The notes: generated by a model not told the origin, from the sequence alone. DNA of 64,000 nucleotides from Jeotgalibacillus malaysiensis (GCA_000818095.1 CP009416.1:1534501-1598500), one strand, 5' to 3'; shown: positions 37,582 to 46,631, counted from the first letter of the stretch. Numbers and translations are program-made.

Positions 37582-38211
37582 TTGAATCCAACCAGTATTA
37601 ATGAAAGCTTATACCTCTCATCGCTTGAAAAGAAAAAGCTTGAGCCTAAAGATCAGTCGATGGGAAAAGACCAGTTCCTAAAATTATTAATTGCACAGCT
37701 ACAGAATCAGGACCCTACTCAGCCGATGGAGGATAAAGAATTTATCTCGCAAATGGCTAACTTCTCAAGTCTTGAACAAATGACAAACATGGCAAACTCA
37801 TTTGAAAAGTTTGCAACGATGCAGGAGCAGACAGCATTAATCCAATATAACGAGTTTGTTGGAAAAGAAGTGAAGTGGGACAAAATGGAGACAGTTGATG
37901 GAGAGCAGGTTGCAACAGATGGAAAAGGTATTGTTGAAACCGTGAAATTCAAAGGAGGTTCCGTTGAATTCACACTTGAAGACGGAACAACACTCACACC
38001 CGGTAACATCTCTGAGGTAAATAAGGGTGAATTACAAGACTCTCTACAGCAGGCGAGTATGATGATTGGTAAGAAAGTCAGCTGGATGAAGGATGAGAAA
38101 GAAATTGAGAGTACAGTCGTTTCAGTGTCAAGAAAAGATGGGGCAATCTGGCTGCATACTGCCAATCAGCAGCGTATAACAGCGGATGATCTCATAAAAA
38201 TCGCACAGTAA
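37582..38211 (+). CDS. flgD: FlgD, hook cap/assembly protein
   Basis: FlgD forms the cap under which hook subunits assemble. The 209-residue protein has the conserved N-terminal MGKDQFLKLLIAQLQNQDPTQPMEDKEFISQMANFSSLEQM, followed by beta-rich domains. It starts with TTG 37582 after GAGGTG, three bases past the fliK stop. Confidence 0.96.
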   Translation: MNPTSINESLYLSSLEKKKLEPKDQSMGKDQFLKLLIAQLQNQDPTQPMEDKEFISQMANFSSLEQMTNMANSFEKFATMQEQTALIQYNEFVGKEVKWDKMETVDGEQVATDGKGIVETVKFKGGSVEFTLEDGTTLTPGNISEVNKGELQDSLQQASMMIGKKVSWMKDEKEIESTVVSVSRKDGAIWLHTANQQRITADDLIKIAQ

Positions 38212-38225
38212 AGGATTGAACATGC

Positions 38226-38588
38226 ATGGAGCATATCCGATTTAACCCGATTCACACACCACCGGCTGCTCCAGTAAAAAAACAACCGAAGCAATCCGGT
38301 TTTGCTGATAAGCTTCAGCAGGTGCTTGGAGAAGAACTGAAATTCAGCAGACATGCCAATGAAAGGCTTGCGTCAAGAAATATTAATATTACGCCTGACC
38401 AGTGGCAAAGGGTATCAGCTAAAGTCAGTGAAGCAGATCAAAAGGGTGTGAAAGATTCACTTGTATTGCTTGATCAGGCAGCGCTGATAGTCAGTATTCA
38501 AAACAGGACAGTGGTAACAGCGATAGAGAAAAAGGATTTTAATGATCAGATTTTTACAGGCATTGATGGAACTATCATTTTAGAATAG
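38226..38588 (+). CDS. TIGR02530-type flagellar protein between flgD and flgE
   Basis: This 120-residue protein matches a small family repeatedly found between flgD and flgE in Firmicutes and Clostridia (I recall it as TIGR02530); its function is unknown. The conserved part is FSRHANERLASRNINITPDQWQRVSAKVSEADQKGVKDSLVLLDQAALIVSIQNRTVVTAI. It has no signal peptide or membrane span. The basic-to-neutral N-terminus (about 1-35) is Pro-rich and likely disordered, as in exported flagellar proteins or their chaperones. A hook-assembly role is inferred only from position. Confidence 0.88.
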   Translation: MEHIRFNPIHTPPAAPVKKQPKQSGFADKLQQVLGEELKFSRHANERLASRNINITPDQWQRVSAKVSEADQKGVKDSLVLLDQAALIVSIQNRTVVTAIEKKDFNDQIFTGIDGTIILE

Positions 38589-38657
38589 GTGGACCTTACA
38601 AAGGAGCCTAAGAGCCAGCTGACCGACAGAAGCGGCTCATGAAAGGGGAAAAAAACA

Positions 38658-39893
38658 ATGATTCGTTCAATGTATTCAGGTATTGCAGGACTTAAAAACT
38701 TTCAGACAAAGCTTGATGTAATCGGTAATAACATCGCAAACGTTAACACATTCGGTTTCAAAAAAGGCCGTGTGACATTCCAGGAAGCAATGAACCAGAC
38801 AATCCAGGGTGCTTCTGCAGCACAGGAGGGACGTGGAGGAAGAAACGCGCTTCAGGTTGGACTTGGATCTGTAACTGCAACAATTGACAGCGTACAGACG
38901 CAGGCCTCACTTCAGACAACAGGACGCTCTCTAGACCTTGCGATTAATGGAGATGGATTCTTTGTTGTATCAGCGCCTGGTGGTCAGGATCTTTATACAC
39001 GTGGAGGAAACTTCTACCTCGATGAGAGCGGGCTGCTTGTTACTGGTGAGGGGTATAGAGTTCAGCAGTTTGTGGATGGCGTTCAGCAGGACATTGTTGT
39101 GAATAGTAGTGGTGTTATACCTGCACAGGTGACTGATGCAATAACACTTTCAGGAAACTTAGCTTCGAATGTAGTAGTTAGTAATGATAACCCGTTTGTC
39201 AGAACTCAGCAGATGAAAGTGGTAGATGACCAGGGAACTGAGCATACAGTAGAAGTTAAAATGGAAAAAATAGTCGGAAACGATAATGAGTGGGATATAA
39301 CTTTTACAAATCACGCGCTTGAAGATATTGATGGCGTTGATAAGTTTGTCAATGGAACTTTATCTTTTGATGCAGATGGAGAGCCAACATTTGACTTAGA
39401 CCCTGTAAATTTACCGGTAAGTGTGAATGCAGCGGGGGATGGATATAATGCATACAACATTGAAAACCTGAATCTTGACAACCTTACAAACAACCCTGGA
39501 GAAGTCTCAGCACAAATGGCTTCTAACGGTAACCTCGAAGGCACACTTGAAAGCTTCAGTGTATCAGCAGGCGGAGAGATTAATGCAGTTTATTCAAACG
39601 GACAGGTTCGTGAAATGGCGACATTATCAATTGCACGATTTAATAATCCGTCCGGCCTTGTGAAAGTAGGAAACAATGTATTCCAGGAATCTGTTAACTC
39701 AGGTGTTGCAAATATCGGTACAACTGCTGATTCAGGCGGTACGATTTCTTCAGGCGCGCTTGAAATGTCCAACGTTGACCTGTCAGAAGAATTCACTGAA
39801 ATGATTACAGCGCAGCGTGGATTCCAGGCTAACACAAGAATCATTACAACGTCTGATCAAATTTTAGAAGAGCTAGTTAATCTGAAGCGATAA
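38658..39893 (+). CDS. flgE: FlgE, flagellar hook protein
   Basis: FlgE builds the hook. The 411-residue protein has the N-terminal SGIAGLKNFQTKLDVIGNNIANVNTFGFKK and the C-terminal SNVDLSEEFTEMITAQRGFQANTRIITTSDQILEELVNLKR signatures. The middle (about 140-310) is a hook-type insertion domain; B. subtilis FlgE is only 264 residues as I recall, so this hook subunit has a larger outer domain. ATG 38658 follows GAAAGGGG. Confidence 0.95.
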   Translation: MIRSMYSGIAGLKNFQTKLDVIGNNIANVNTFGFKKGRVTFQEAMNQTIQGASAAQEGRGGRNALQVGLGSVTATIDSVQTQASLQTTGRSLDLAINGDGFFVVSAPGGQDLYTRGGNFYLDESGLLVTGEGYRVQQFVDGVQQDIVVNSSGVIPAQVTDAITLSGNLASNVVVSNDNPFVRTQQMKVVDDQGTEHTVEVKMEKIVGNDNEWDITFTNHALEDIDGVDKFVNGTLSFDADGEPTFDLDPVNLPVSVNAAGDGYNAYNIENLNLDNLTNNPGEVSAQMASNGNLEGTLESFSVSAGGEINAVYSNGQVREMATLSIARFNNPSGLVKVGNNVFQESVNSGVANIGTTADSGGTISSGALEMSNVDLSEEFTEMITAQRGFQANTRIITTSDQILEELVNLKR

Positions 39894-39900
39894 TCCGGTG

Positions 39901-39943
39901 AGGGGGTGACGGCGTCTTCAGTCAGATGAAGACGCCGGCTTTT
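39901..39943 (+). promoter_or_regulatory. Hairpin-spaced ribosome binding site of swrD
   Basis: The only strong Shine-Dalgarno before swrD is AGGGGGTGA (39901-39909), 34 nt from ATG 39944. Between them lies a perfect 10-bp hairpin, GGCGTCTTCA (39911-39920) / TGAAGACGCC (39927-39936), with a 6-nt loop. Folding it leaves an effective spacing of 8 nt, close to ideal. Phage T4 gene 38 is a known case of such a stem bringing a distant site near its start codon. Confidence 0.55.
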
Positions 39944-40165
39944 ATGATTCAGTTAAAGAGATTAAATGGAAAAGAGTTCATGATTAATGCAATTTATATT
40001 GAAACAGTAGAAGCATTTCCTGACACAACGATTACATTAACGAATGGAAAGAAGTACATAGTGAAAGATTCCATGAGCGATGTAAAAGGAAAGATCACTG
40101 AATTTTACCGTGCAATTCATGTGTTGAACATGACGCACCTTAAGGAGGAAACAGATGAGGAGTAA
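39944..40165 (+). CDS. swrD: SwrD (FlbD family), flagellar power factor
   Basis: SwrD increases stator-driven torque and is needed for swarming in B. subtilis. The 73-residue protein begins MIQLKRLNGKEFMINAIYIETVEAFPDTTITLTNGKKYIVKDS in family fashion. I chose ATG 39944; an in-frame ATG at 39926 would add six residues, lies inside the leader hairpin and is 16 nt from the binding site. The gene overlaps fliL by 11 bp. Confidence 0.93.
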   Translation: MIQLKRLNGKEFMINAIYIETVEAFPDTTITLTNGKKYIVKDSMSDVKGKITEFYRAIHVLNMTHLKEETDEE

Positions 40166-40592
40166 AAATAAATTACTGATTACCATGCTCGTCATTCTTG
40201 TATCCATTACGCTGGTTGGCGTGATTGTACTGGTTGTTTCAAACCAGCTTGCTGAAGGCGGGGAAAAAGAAGAGGTGAGATTATCAGCTGCTGAGATTGT
40301 AGAAGCGACAGTGGAAGTACCTGAAGTAACAACGAATATAGGCAGTAATAATTTTGCAAGAGTTTCTATGTCAATTCAGACAGATAGTAAAAAAGCAGCA
40401 GAAGAATTAACACAGCTCGAATTTCAGGTGAAAGATATCCTGATTGATGAACTGCTTGAAATGAACAAATCAGATCTTGAAGGAAGTGCAGGGAAAGATG
40501 CGCTTGAAGAGATTGTAGCAGACAGAGTGAATGAATTACTTCAAGAAGGCGAAGTCATTCAGGTTTATACGACATCAATTGTCGTTCAATAG
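40155..40592 (+). CDS. fliL: FliL, flagellar basal-body-associated protein
   Basis: FliL is a single-pass membrane protein that surrounds and stabilises stator units. The 145-residue protein has an N-terminal membrane span (about 8-30) and an extracytoplasmic domain ending VNELLQEGEVIQVYTTSIVVQ. Identity is supported by position between swrD and fliM and by this C-terminal segment. Confidence 0.94.
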   Translation: MRSKNKLLITMLVILVSITLVGVIVLVVSNQLAEGGEKEEVRLSAAEIVEATVEVPEVTTNIGSNNFARVSMSIQTDSKKAAEELTQLEFQVKDILIDELLEMNKSDLEGSAGKDALEEIVADRVNELLQEGEVIQVYTTSIVVQ

Positions 40593-40624
40593 TGAAAGAA
40601 GCAGATGGACGGAGGTGAACTTAA

Positions 40625-41623
40625 GTGGCTGGAGATATTCTCTCGCAAAATGAAATTGATGCACTACTATCAGCCATATCAACTGGTGAAATGTCAGCGG
40701 AAGAGATTAAAAAAGAAGAGCAGGAAAAGAAGGTTAAAGTTTACGACTTCAAACGGGCGCTAAGGTTTTCAAAGGATCAGATCAGGAGTATTTCAAGAAT
40801 CCATGAAAACTTTGCCAGACTGCTCACAACATTTTTCTCTGCCCAGCTCCGGACATATGTTCAAATAAATGTAGCATCCGTAGATCAGATCCCGTATGAA
40901 GAATTTATACGGTCTGTTCCGAAAATGACGATTTTGAATGTGTATGAGGTTCCGCCGCTTGACGGTAAGATTCTGATGGAGATCAATCCTAACGTAGCTT
41001 ATGCGATGATGGACAGGGTATTGGGTGGTCATGGTTCAAGTGTCAGTAAGATTGATAACTTAACAGAAATTGAAACAAAGATTATGTCCACCCTTTTTGA
41101 GCGGGCATTTGATAACTTACGTGAAGCGTGGGGCAATGTTGCTGACATTGACCCGATTCTTACAGATTTTGAAGTGAACCCTCAATTTCTACAGGTGATT
41201 TCACCTAATGAAACAGTTGTAGTAATTTCATTGAACACAGTTGTAGGTGAGACGACAGGGATGATGAATATCTGTCTCCCCCATGTTGTGCTTGAACCGA
41301 TTATGCCGAACCTGTCGATCAAACACTGGATGCAGTCGCAAAAAAAAGAATTAAAGCCTGAAGAACAGCTTCAGCTTGAAAAGCGTGTAAAGAAAGCCGA
41401 TCTGCCAATATCAGCGGAACTCGGTTCTTCTATGTTAGCGATTGAAGAGTTTTTGATGCTCGAAATCGGCGATGTGCTTGAATTAAATCATCGATACGAT
41501 GAACCAGTTGTACTGAAGATTGGTGACATACCAAAATTCATCGCACAGCCTGGACAGCTCGGTAAAAAAATCGGCGTTCAGATTATTGAAGAAGTGAAAG
41601 GAGGAGAGGACGATGATGAGTGA
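40625..41623 (+). CDS. fliM: FliM, switch protein
   Basis: FliM receives phospho-CheY and sets the direction of rotation. The 332-residue protein has the N-terminal CheY-binding peptide LSQNEIDALLSA (near 5-16), the CheC-like middle domain and a SpoA (FliN-like) C-terminal domain. The start is GTG 40625 after GGAGGTGA. It overlaps fliY by 11 bp. Confidence 0.97.
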   Translation: MAGDILSQNEIDALLSAISTGEMSAEEIKKEEQEKKVKVYDFKRALRFSKDQIRSISRIHENFARLLTTFFSAQLRTYVQINVASVDQIPYEEFIRSVPKMTILNVYEVPPLDGKILMEINPNVAYAMMDRVLGGHGSSVSKIDNLTEIETKIMSTLFERAFDNLREAWGNVADIDPILTDFEVNPQFLQVISPNETVVVISLNTVVGETTGMMNICLPHVVLEPIMPNLSIKHWMQSQKKELKPEEQLQLEKRVKKADLPISAELGSSMLAIEEFLMLEIGDVLELNHRYDEPVVLKIGDIPKFIAQPGQLGKKIGVQIIEEVKGGEDDDE

Positions 41624-42782
41624 TGATATGCTCTCCCAGGATGAAATTGATGCATTGCTAAAAGGAACTGCAGATGAAGAACCGGAAGAAAAGAAGCCGG
41701 AACCGTCCGAGACGCTGGATGAGGTGGCAATTGATGCGTTAGGAGAGATCGGCAATATTTCATTTGGCAGCTCTGCAACCGCTCTGTCTACACTATTAAA
41801 TCAAAAGGTGGATATTACAACACCTACAGTAAAAGTTGTAAAAACAAAAGAAATTTCTGACTCATTTCCTCATCCTTCAGTAGCGATCAACGTTCACTAT
41901 ACTGAAGGCTTAAAAGGGAATAACCTTTTAGTCATTAAACAGGCAGATGCTGCTGTTATTGCAGATTTGATGCTTGGAGGGGACGGGACAAGTCCTTCCG
42001 GTGACCTCGGGGAGATTCAGCTGAGTGCTGTACAGGAAGCTATGAATCAGATGATGGGTTCTGCATCAACATCAATGTCTACTATTTTCGGTGTGAAGGT
42101 GGATATTTCACCGCCAAGTATTGATCTGATGGACCTTGAAAATCAAGAGGGTATGGGAAACCTCCCTGAAGAAGATGAAGTAATCCAGATTTCATTTAAC
42201 TTAAAAATCGGCTCATTGATTGATTCCAATATCATGCAGCTAATCCCGCTTGAGTTTGGACAGTCGTTAGTGAATCAACTGATGGGTGGAAGTCAGACTG
42301 AAGCCATCAATGAAACGGCAGCTGCAGCTCCTATAGCTGAAAGACCGGCTGAAGTTGAAGAGAGAGAAGTACCTCAAAGAACAGAAGTGCCTAATCAGCA
42401 GGAAACAGATGTTCATTCTGAAGGCGTTCAGCTGAATAGAGAGCGAGCACTCTCAAAAGCAGTTGATGTTCAGCCTGCACAGTTTTCACAGTTTGAAAGC
42501 CCTGGGTTAAGTGCAGGGGAATCAAGAAATCTTAACCTTCTACTCGATATTCCACTTCAGGTAACTGTAGAACTTGGCAGAACAAAGCGTTCAGTACAGG
42601 AGATCCTTGAACTGACTTCAGGTTCCATCATTGAATTGGATAAACTTGCTGGTGAGCCGGTGGATATTCTGGTTAATAACAGACTCATTGCAAAAGGTGA
42701 AGTTGTAGTAATTGAAGAAAACTTTGGAGTAAGACTGACGGACATTGTTAGTCAGTCAGACCGATTAAATAAATTACGCTAA
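41613..42782 (+). CDS. fliY: FliY, switch protein and CheY-P phosphatase
   Basis: FliY combines a FliN-type C-ring domain with a CheC-like phosphatase that dephosphorylates CheY-P at the switch. The 389-residue protein begins with a CheY-binding LSQDEIDALLKG. It carries two phosphatase-type helices (EIGNISFGSSATALSTLLNQ near 45, and EIQLSAVQEAMNQMMGS), and ends with a SpoA domain (LGRTKRSVQEILELTSGSIIELDKLAGEPVDI). A low-complexity linker of about 70 residues (near 230-300) joins the halves. ATG 41613 and 41616 are both possible. Confidence 0.96.
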   Translation: MMSDDMLSQDEIDALLKGTADEEPEEKKPEPSETLDEVAIDALGEIGNISFGSSATALSTLLNQKVDITTPTVKVVKTKEISDSFPHPSVAINVHYTEGLKGNNLLVIKQADAAVIADLMLGGDGTSPSGDLGEIQLSAVQEAMNQMMGSASTSMSTIFGVKVDISPPSIDLMDLENQEGMGNLPEEDEVIQISFNLKIGSLIDSNIMQLIPLEFGQSLVNQLMGGSQTEAINETAAAAPIAERPAEVEEREVPQRTEVPNQQETDVHSEGVQLNRERALSKAVDVQPAQFSQFESPGLSAGESRNLNLLLDIPLQVTVELGRTKRSVQEILELTSGSIIELDKLAGEPVDILVNNRLIAKGEVVVIEENFGVRLTDIVSQSDRLNKLR

Positions 42783-42803
42783 ATATAGCTGGGGGTTTTG
42801 AAT

Positions 42804-43166
42804 ATGGCGAAGAAAATTTTGATAGTTGATGACGCGGCATTCATGCGCATGATGATTAAAGATATTTTAACAAAAAACGGTTTTGAGGTAGTGGGAGAAG
42901 CAGCAGACGGCGCACAGGCAGTTGAGAAGTATAAAGAGACTTCACCTGACCTTGTGACAATGGATATTACGATGCCTGAAATGGATGGTATCACGGCTCT
43001 TAAGGAAATTAAAAAAATTGATGGCGCTGCAAAAGTCATCATGTGCTCAGCGATGGGACAGCAGGCTATGGTAATTGACGCAATTCAGGCTGGTGCGAAA
43101 GATTTTATTGTTAAGCCGTTCCAGGCAGACCGTGTGATTGAGGCAATCTCTAAAGCGATAGGTTGA
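42804..43166 (+). CDS. cheY: CheY, chemotaxis response regulator
   Basis: CheY carries the phosphoryl signal from CheA to the FliM/FliY switch. The 120-residue single receiver domain has Asp9, Asp10, the phosphoacceptor Asp54 in LVTMDITMPEMDG, and Lys near 104 (FIVKPF). ATG 42804 follows GGGGG; an in-frame ATG at 42798 overlaps the spacer. It sits between fliY and fliO as in B. subtilis. Confidence 0.97.
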   Translation: MAKKILIVDDAAFMRMMIKDILTKNGFEVVGEAADGAQAVEKYKETSPDLVTMDITMPEMDGITALKEIKKIDGAAKVIMCSAMGQQAMVIDAIQAGAKDFIVKPFQADRVIEAISKAIG

Positions 43167-43172
43167 TGAAAA

Positions 43173-43811
43173 ATGATGTATAAGTTGTTTGTTGTTCTTC
43201 TCCTGATGACTGCTGTCACAGGGGGAGAGCAGGTTTTATTCGCAAGTCCCGGTAATGTATCAGATTGTATGGGTGACAATCCATCTGAAGAATGTGCTGA
43301 GCAGGATATACCCGCAATCAGTGATTCAGGTGAACCATCCGGTATCAATTTCTGGACCTTTGTCAGGTTAATTGGTGCCTTGGCATTTGTAGTGATTCTT
43401 TTATATGCACTATTAAAATTCGTTAATAGTAAAACAAAAAACTTTCAGCAGAGCAGGCTGATTAAAAATATGGGCGGTACCACTCTTGGCGGGAACCGAT
43501 CAGTTCAGATTGTTAAAATTGCTGACAGCTATTATATTCTCGGTGTCGGAGAAGACGTCAACCTGATAAAAGAAATCAACACACCTGAAGAAATGGAAGA
43601 GCTTGAAGAGTATTTTGATCAGGGGGAAAGCCTGCAGCAAAGTCCTGTATCTGGATGGATTAATAAGCTGAAAGAACGTCAATCAGGAACTGTCAGTAAT
43701 GATGGTCAGTCATTTGGCAGCCTGTTTAAAGATCAGCTGAAAGAACATCAGGCTGAACGAATGAAAATGTTCGAAAAAGCAAAGGGCAAGGAGCGTAATA
43801 AAGATGGATGA
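43173..43811 (+). CDS. fliO: FliO (FliZ), flagellar export gate assembly protein
   Basis: FliO helps assemble the FliP ring of the export gate. The 212-residue protein has an N-terminal signal peptide (about 1-24), a short extracytoplasmic segment with two Cys, and a membrane span near 60-82. The cytoplasmic core has SVQIVKIADSYYILGVGEDVNLIKEI, and the tail is basic and charged. It overlaps fliP by 8 bp. ATG 43176 is an alternative start. Confidence 0.92.
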   Translation: MMYKLFVVLLLMTAVTGGEQVLFASPGNVSDCMGDNPSEECAEQDIPAISDSGEPSGINFWTFVRLIGALAFVVILLYALLKFVNSKTKNFQQSRLIKNMGGTTLGGNRSVQIVKIADSYYILGVGEDVNLIKEINTPEEMEELEEYFDQGESLQQSPVSGWINKLKERQSGTVSNDGQSFGSLFKDQLKEHQAERMKMFEKAKGKERNKDG

Positions 43812-44469
43812 ATTCATACAGTTTTTTAATGACAGTCCGCCGGATGATGTAGCAACCTCTGTCAGGCTGCTGCTGCTGTTAACGGTATTGTCACTTGCAC
43901 CGGGAATTTTAATCCTGATGACGTCTTTTACGCGAATTGTCATCGTTTTATCGTTTGTCAGAACTTCCCTTGCCACGCAACAGATGCCGCCTAACCAGGT
44001 TATTGTCGGTCTGGCGCTGTTTTTAACATTCTTTATCATGGCACCCGTGCTTAGTGAAGTAAATGATAGGGCGCTGACACCTTTATTTAATGAAGAAATA
44101 GATTTGGAGACCGCATATGAAGAAGCTTCAGTGCCGTTCAAGGAATTTATGAGCCAGCATACCAGGCAAAAGGATCTTGAGTTATTTTTAAGCTACACAG
44201 AAGCAGAAAGGCCTGAAACGATTCAGGATATTCCATTAACAGTGATGGTTCCTGCCTTTGCACTGAGTGAGATCAAGACAGCCTTTCAAATGGGCTTTAT
44301 GGTGTTTATTCCTTTTCTGGTGATCGATATGGTTGTCGCTTCTATCCTGATGTCTATGGGGATGATGATGCTTCCGCCAGTCATGATTTCGTTACCTTTT
44401 AAAATCCTGCTGTTTATTTTAGTAGACGGCTGGTATCTCGTCATGCAGTCACTGCTGCAGAGCTTTTAG
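43804..44469 (+). CDS. fliP: FliP, export gate protein
   Basis: FliP forms the core of the export gate with FliQ and FliR. The 221-residue protein has four membrane segments, the conserved LTSFTRIVIVLSFVRTSLATQQMPPNQVIVGLALFLTFF and the C-terminal GMMMLPPVMISLPFKILLFILVDGW. There is no strong N-terminal signal peptide beyond the first span. Confidence 0.97.
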   Translation: MDEFIQFFNDSPPDDVATSVRLLLLLTVLSLAPGILILMTSFTRIVIVLSFVRTSLATQQMPPNQVIVGLALFLTFFIMAPVLSEVNDRALTPLFNEEIDLETAYEEASVPFKEFMSQHTRQKDLELFLSYTEAERPETIQDIPLTVMVPAFALSEIKTAFQMGFMVFIPFLVIDMVVASILMSMGMMMLPPVMISLPFKILLFILVDGWYLVMQSLLQSF

Positions 44470-44483
44470 GTGGGTGAATACAG

Positions 44484-44753
44484 ATGAATGGAGAAATGGT
44501 TATTGCAATCGCAGAACGCGGCGTATGGATCACGCTGATCATCAGTCTGCCGTTAATGCTTGTTGCGTTAATTGTCGGTTTACTGGTCAGTATATTCCAG
44601 GCTACCACGCAGATTCAGGAGCAGACGCTCGCATTTATTCCAAAAATCATTGCAGTAATGGTAGCGCTGATCTTTTTTGGACCATGGATGCTGACTCAGC
44701 TCGTCAGCTACGCTTCAGATATTTTTACGAATCTTACTAGGTATATCGGTTAG
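44484..44753 (+). CDS. fliQ: FliQ, export gate protein
   Basis: FliQ is the small two-span subunit of the export gate. The 89-residue protein matches its family, including PLMLVALIVGLLVSIFQATTQIQEQTLAFIPKIIAV. A longer frame starting at 44474 in another phase is a shadow of this gene. Confidence 0.97.
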   Translation: MNGEMVIAIAERGVWITLIISLPLMLVALIVGLLVSIFQATTQIQEQTLAFIPKIIAVMVALIFFGPWMLTQLVSYASDIFTNLTRYIG

Positions 44754-44755
44754 TT

Positions 44756-45532
44756 ATGGAAGAATTGTACCCCAGACTGACAATTTTATTACTGATTATC
44801 GTCAGGATTTCTGCTTTCTTTGTGACAATGCCATTATTTTCACATAGAACGATTCCTGCCACTCACAGAATCGGCATTGCAATTATGCTTTCATGGATGA
44901 TGTATTATACGCTCGATGCTGAACCGTTTGAGATAAATGGTGAATATATTTTCCTTATTTTAAAAGAGGCTGCCGTGGGATTGTTTCTTGGACTTATTGC
45001 TTATATTATTCTTTCTGCTATCCAGATCGGCGGTAACTTTATCGACTTTCAGATGGGTTTTGCCATGGCGAATGTCATTGATCCACAGACCGGCGCACAA
45101 AGTCCACTTATTGGTCAGTATTTATATACACTTGCGATATTACTGCTGCTGGCTACAAACGGACATCATCTGATCTTAGACGGAATCTTTTTCAGCTATC
45201 AATATATCCCGATTGACCAGGTAACGCTCGGTTTTGGAGACCCGATGACTGCTGAATTAATCATTAAGGCTTTTGCGGCAACTTTTGTCATTGCTTTTCA
45301 AATGGCTGCGCCTGTTGTAGCTACATTATTTCTGGTTGATATTGCGCTTGGTATTGTAGCAAGAACCTCTCCACAGTTTAATATTTTCGTCATTGGTTTT
45401 CCAATTAAAATCACTGTCGCTTTTATTGTATTGATCGTACTAATGGGCGTGACATTTCAGGTGATTCAACGGTTATTTGATTTAATATTTGTTGTAATGC
45501 GCGATTTGATGATCACGCTTGGAGGCGGTTAA
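44756..45532 (+). CDS. fliR: FliR, export gate protein
   Basis: FliR completes the FliPQR gate. The 258-residue protein has about six membrane segments and the conserved GFAMANVIDPQTGAQSPLIGQ and FNIFVIGFPIKI motifs. ATG 44756 is two bases past the fliQ stop; flhB follows without a gap. Confidence 0.96.
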   Translation: MEELYPRLTILLLIIVRISAFFVTMPLFSHRTIPATHRIGIAIMLSWMMYYTLDAEPFEINGEYIFLILKEAAVGLFLGLIAYIILSAIQIGGNFIDFQMGFAMANVIDPQTGAQSPLIGQYLYTLAILLLLATNGHHLILDGIFFSYQYIPIDQVTLGFGDPMTAELIIKAFAATFVIAFQMAAPVVATLFLVDIALGIVARTSPQFNIFVIGFPIKITVAFIVLIVLMGVTFQVIQRLFDLIFVVMRDLMITLGGG

Positions 45533-46612
45533 ATGAGATTGAGATTGGATCTTCAGTATTTCGCAGGCGAAAAAACTGAAAAAGCCACTCCTAAAAAAAG
45601 ACTGGATTCACGTAAAAAAGGGGAAGTTGCAAAAAGTCAGGATATTAATACTGCATTTATTCTTTTCAGTGTATTTCTGTTTTTATTCTTTGCAGGAAGC
45701 TGGTTTGAAGAAAGAATGCTGAATCTTGTTGCAGTCCCTTTAATGGATTATATTAAGCGTCCTGTAACGTCTGACACGCTTATACTCGTGTATGGTGAAA
45801 TGCTGACGGAGGTTGCATGGATTGTGCTGCCGATTATGGCAGTTGCAGCGCTTGGTGGGATTGTCGGGAATTATCTGCAGATTGGTTTCTTAATCTCTGC
45901 AGACCCTCTGAAGCCTAAGCTTTCAAAGCTTGATCCGATTAAAGGATTAAAGAGAATTTTTTCAGCCAGAGCACTCGTTGAACTGGCAAAATCAGTGCTG
46001 AAGATCTCACTCGTTGGAATGACAACGTTCCTTGTACTGTGGTTCAGTATTGAAGATGTGTTAGAACTTTCATTACTGCCCGTAACATCCACCCTTCAGG
46101 TGGCAGGCAGCCTGACTGTTCAGATGGGTCTGTTCGCTTCAGGACTGCTTATCATACTGGCAGTGCTTGATTATCTTTATCAGAAATATGATTTTGAAAA
46201 AAATATAAGGATGTCAAAACAGGACCTTAAAGATGAATATAAGAACACGGAAGGTGACCCGCTGATCAAATCAAAAATTAAGCAGCGGCAAAGGGAGATG
46301 GCAATGAAACGGATGATGTCTGAAGTGCCGGATGCCGATGTTGTCATTACAAACCCGACTCACTATGCCATCGTTCTGAAATATAAAGATGGGGAATTTG
46401 ATGCGCCGGTTGTTGTTGCTAAAGGTGTTGATTTCCTCGCACAAAAAATTAAAACCATTGCAAAAGAGAATGACGTCATTGCAGTAGAAAACAGACCGCT
46501 TGCCAGAGCATTATACGATCAGGCAGAAATTGGTGATCCGATACCAGAGGAGTTTTTTAAAGCAGTCGCGGAGATTCTTGCTTATGTCTACAGAATAAAA
46601 AATAAAGTGTAA
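45533..46612 (+). CDS. flhB: FlhB, export switch protein
   Basis: FlhB switches export from rod/hook to filament substrates after self-cleavage. The 359-residue protein starts RLRLDLQYFAGEKTEKATPKKRLDSRKKGEVAKS. It has four membrane segments (about 30-215) and a cytoplasmic domain with the autocleavage motif NPTH at 274-277. Its last 70 residues are homologous to the separate ylqH product in this window. Confidence 0.97.
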   Translation: MRLRLDLQYFAGEKTEKATPKKRLDSRKKGEVAKSQDINTAFILFSVFLFLFFAGSWFEERMLNLVAVPLMDYIKRPVTSDTLILVYGEMLTEVAWIVLPIMAVAALGGIVGNYLQIGFLISADPLKPKLSKLDPIKGLKRIFSARALVELAKSVLKISLVGMTTFLVLWFSIEDVLELSLLPVTSTLQVAGSLTVQMGLFASGLLIILAVLDYLYQKYDFEKNIRMSKQDLKDEYKNTEGDPLIKSKIKQRQREMAMKRMMSEVPDADVVITNPTHYAIVLKYKDGEFDAPVVVAKGVDFLAQKIKTIAKENDVIAVENRPLARALYDQAEIGDPIPEEFFKAVAEILAYVYRIKNKV

Positions 46613-46631
46613 TGCTTGAAAGGGGACCAGC

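Noticed and set aside
44474-44740. Plus-strand frame of 88 codons over fliQ
   Set aside because: Out of phase with fliQ, which is a clear family match; the product looks unlike any protein.
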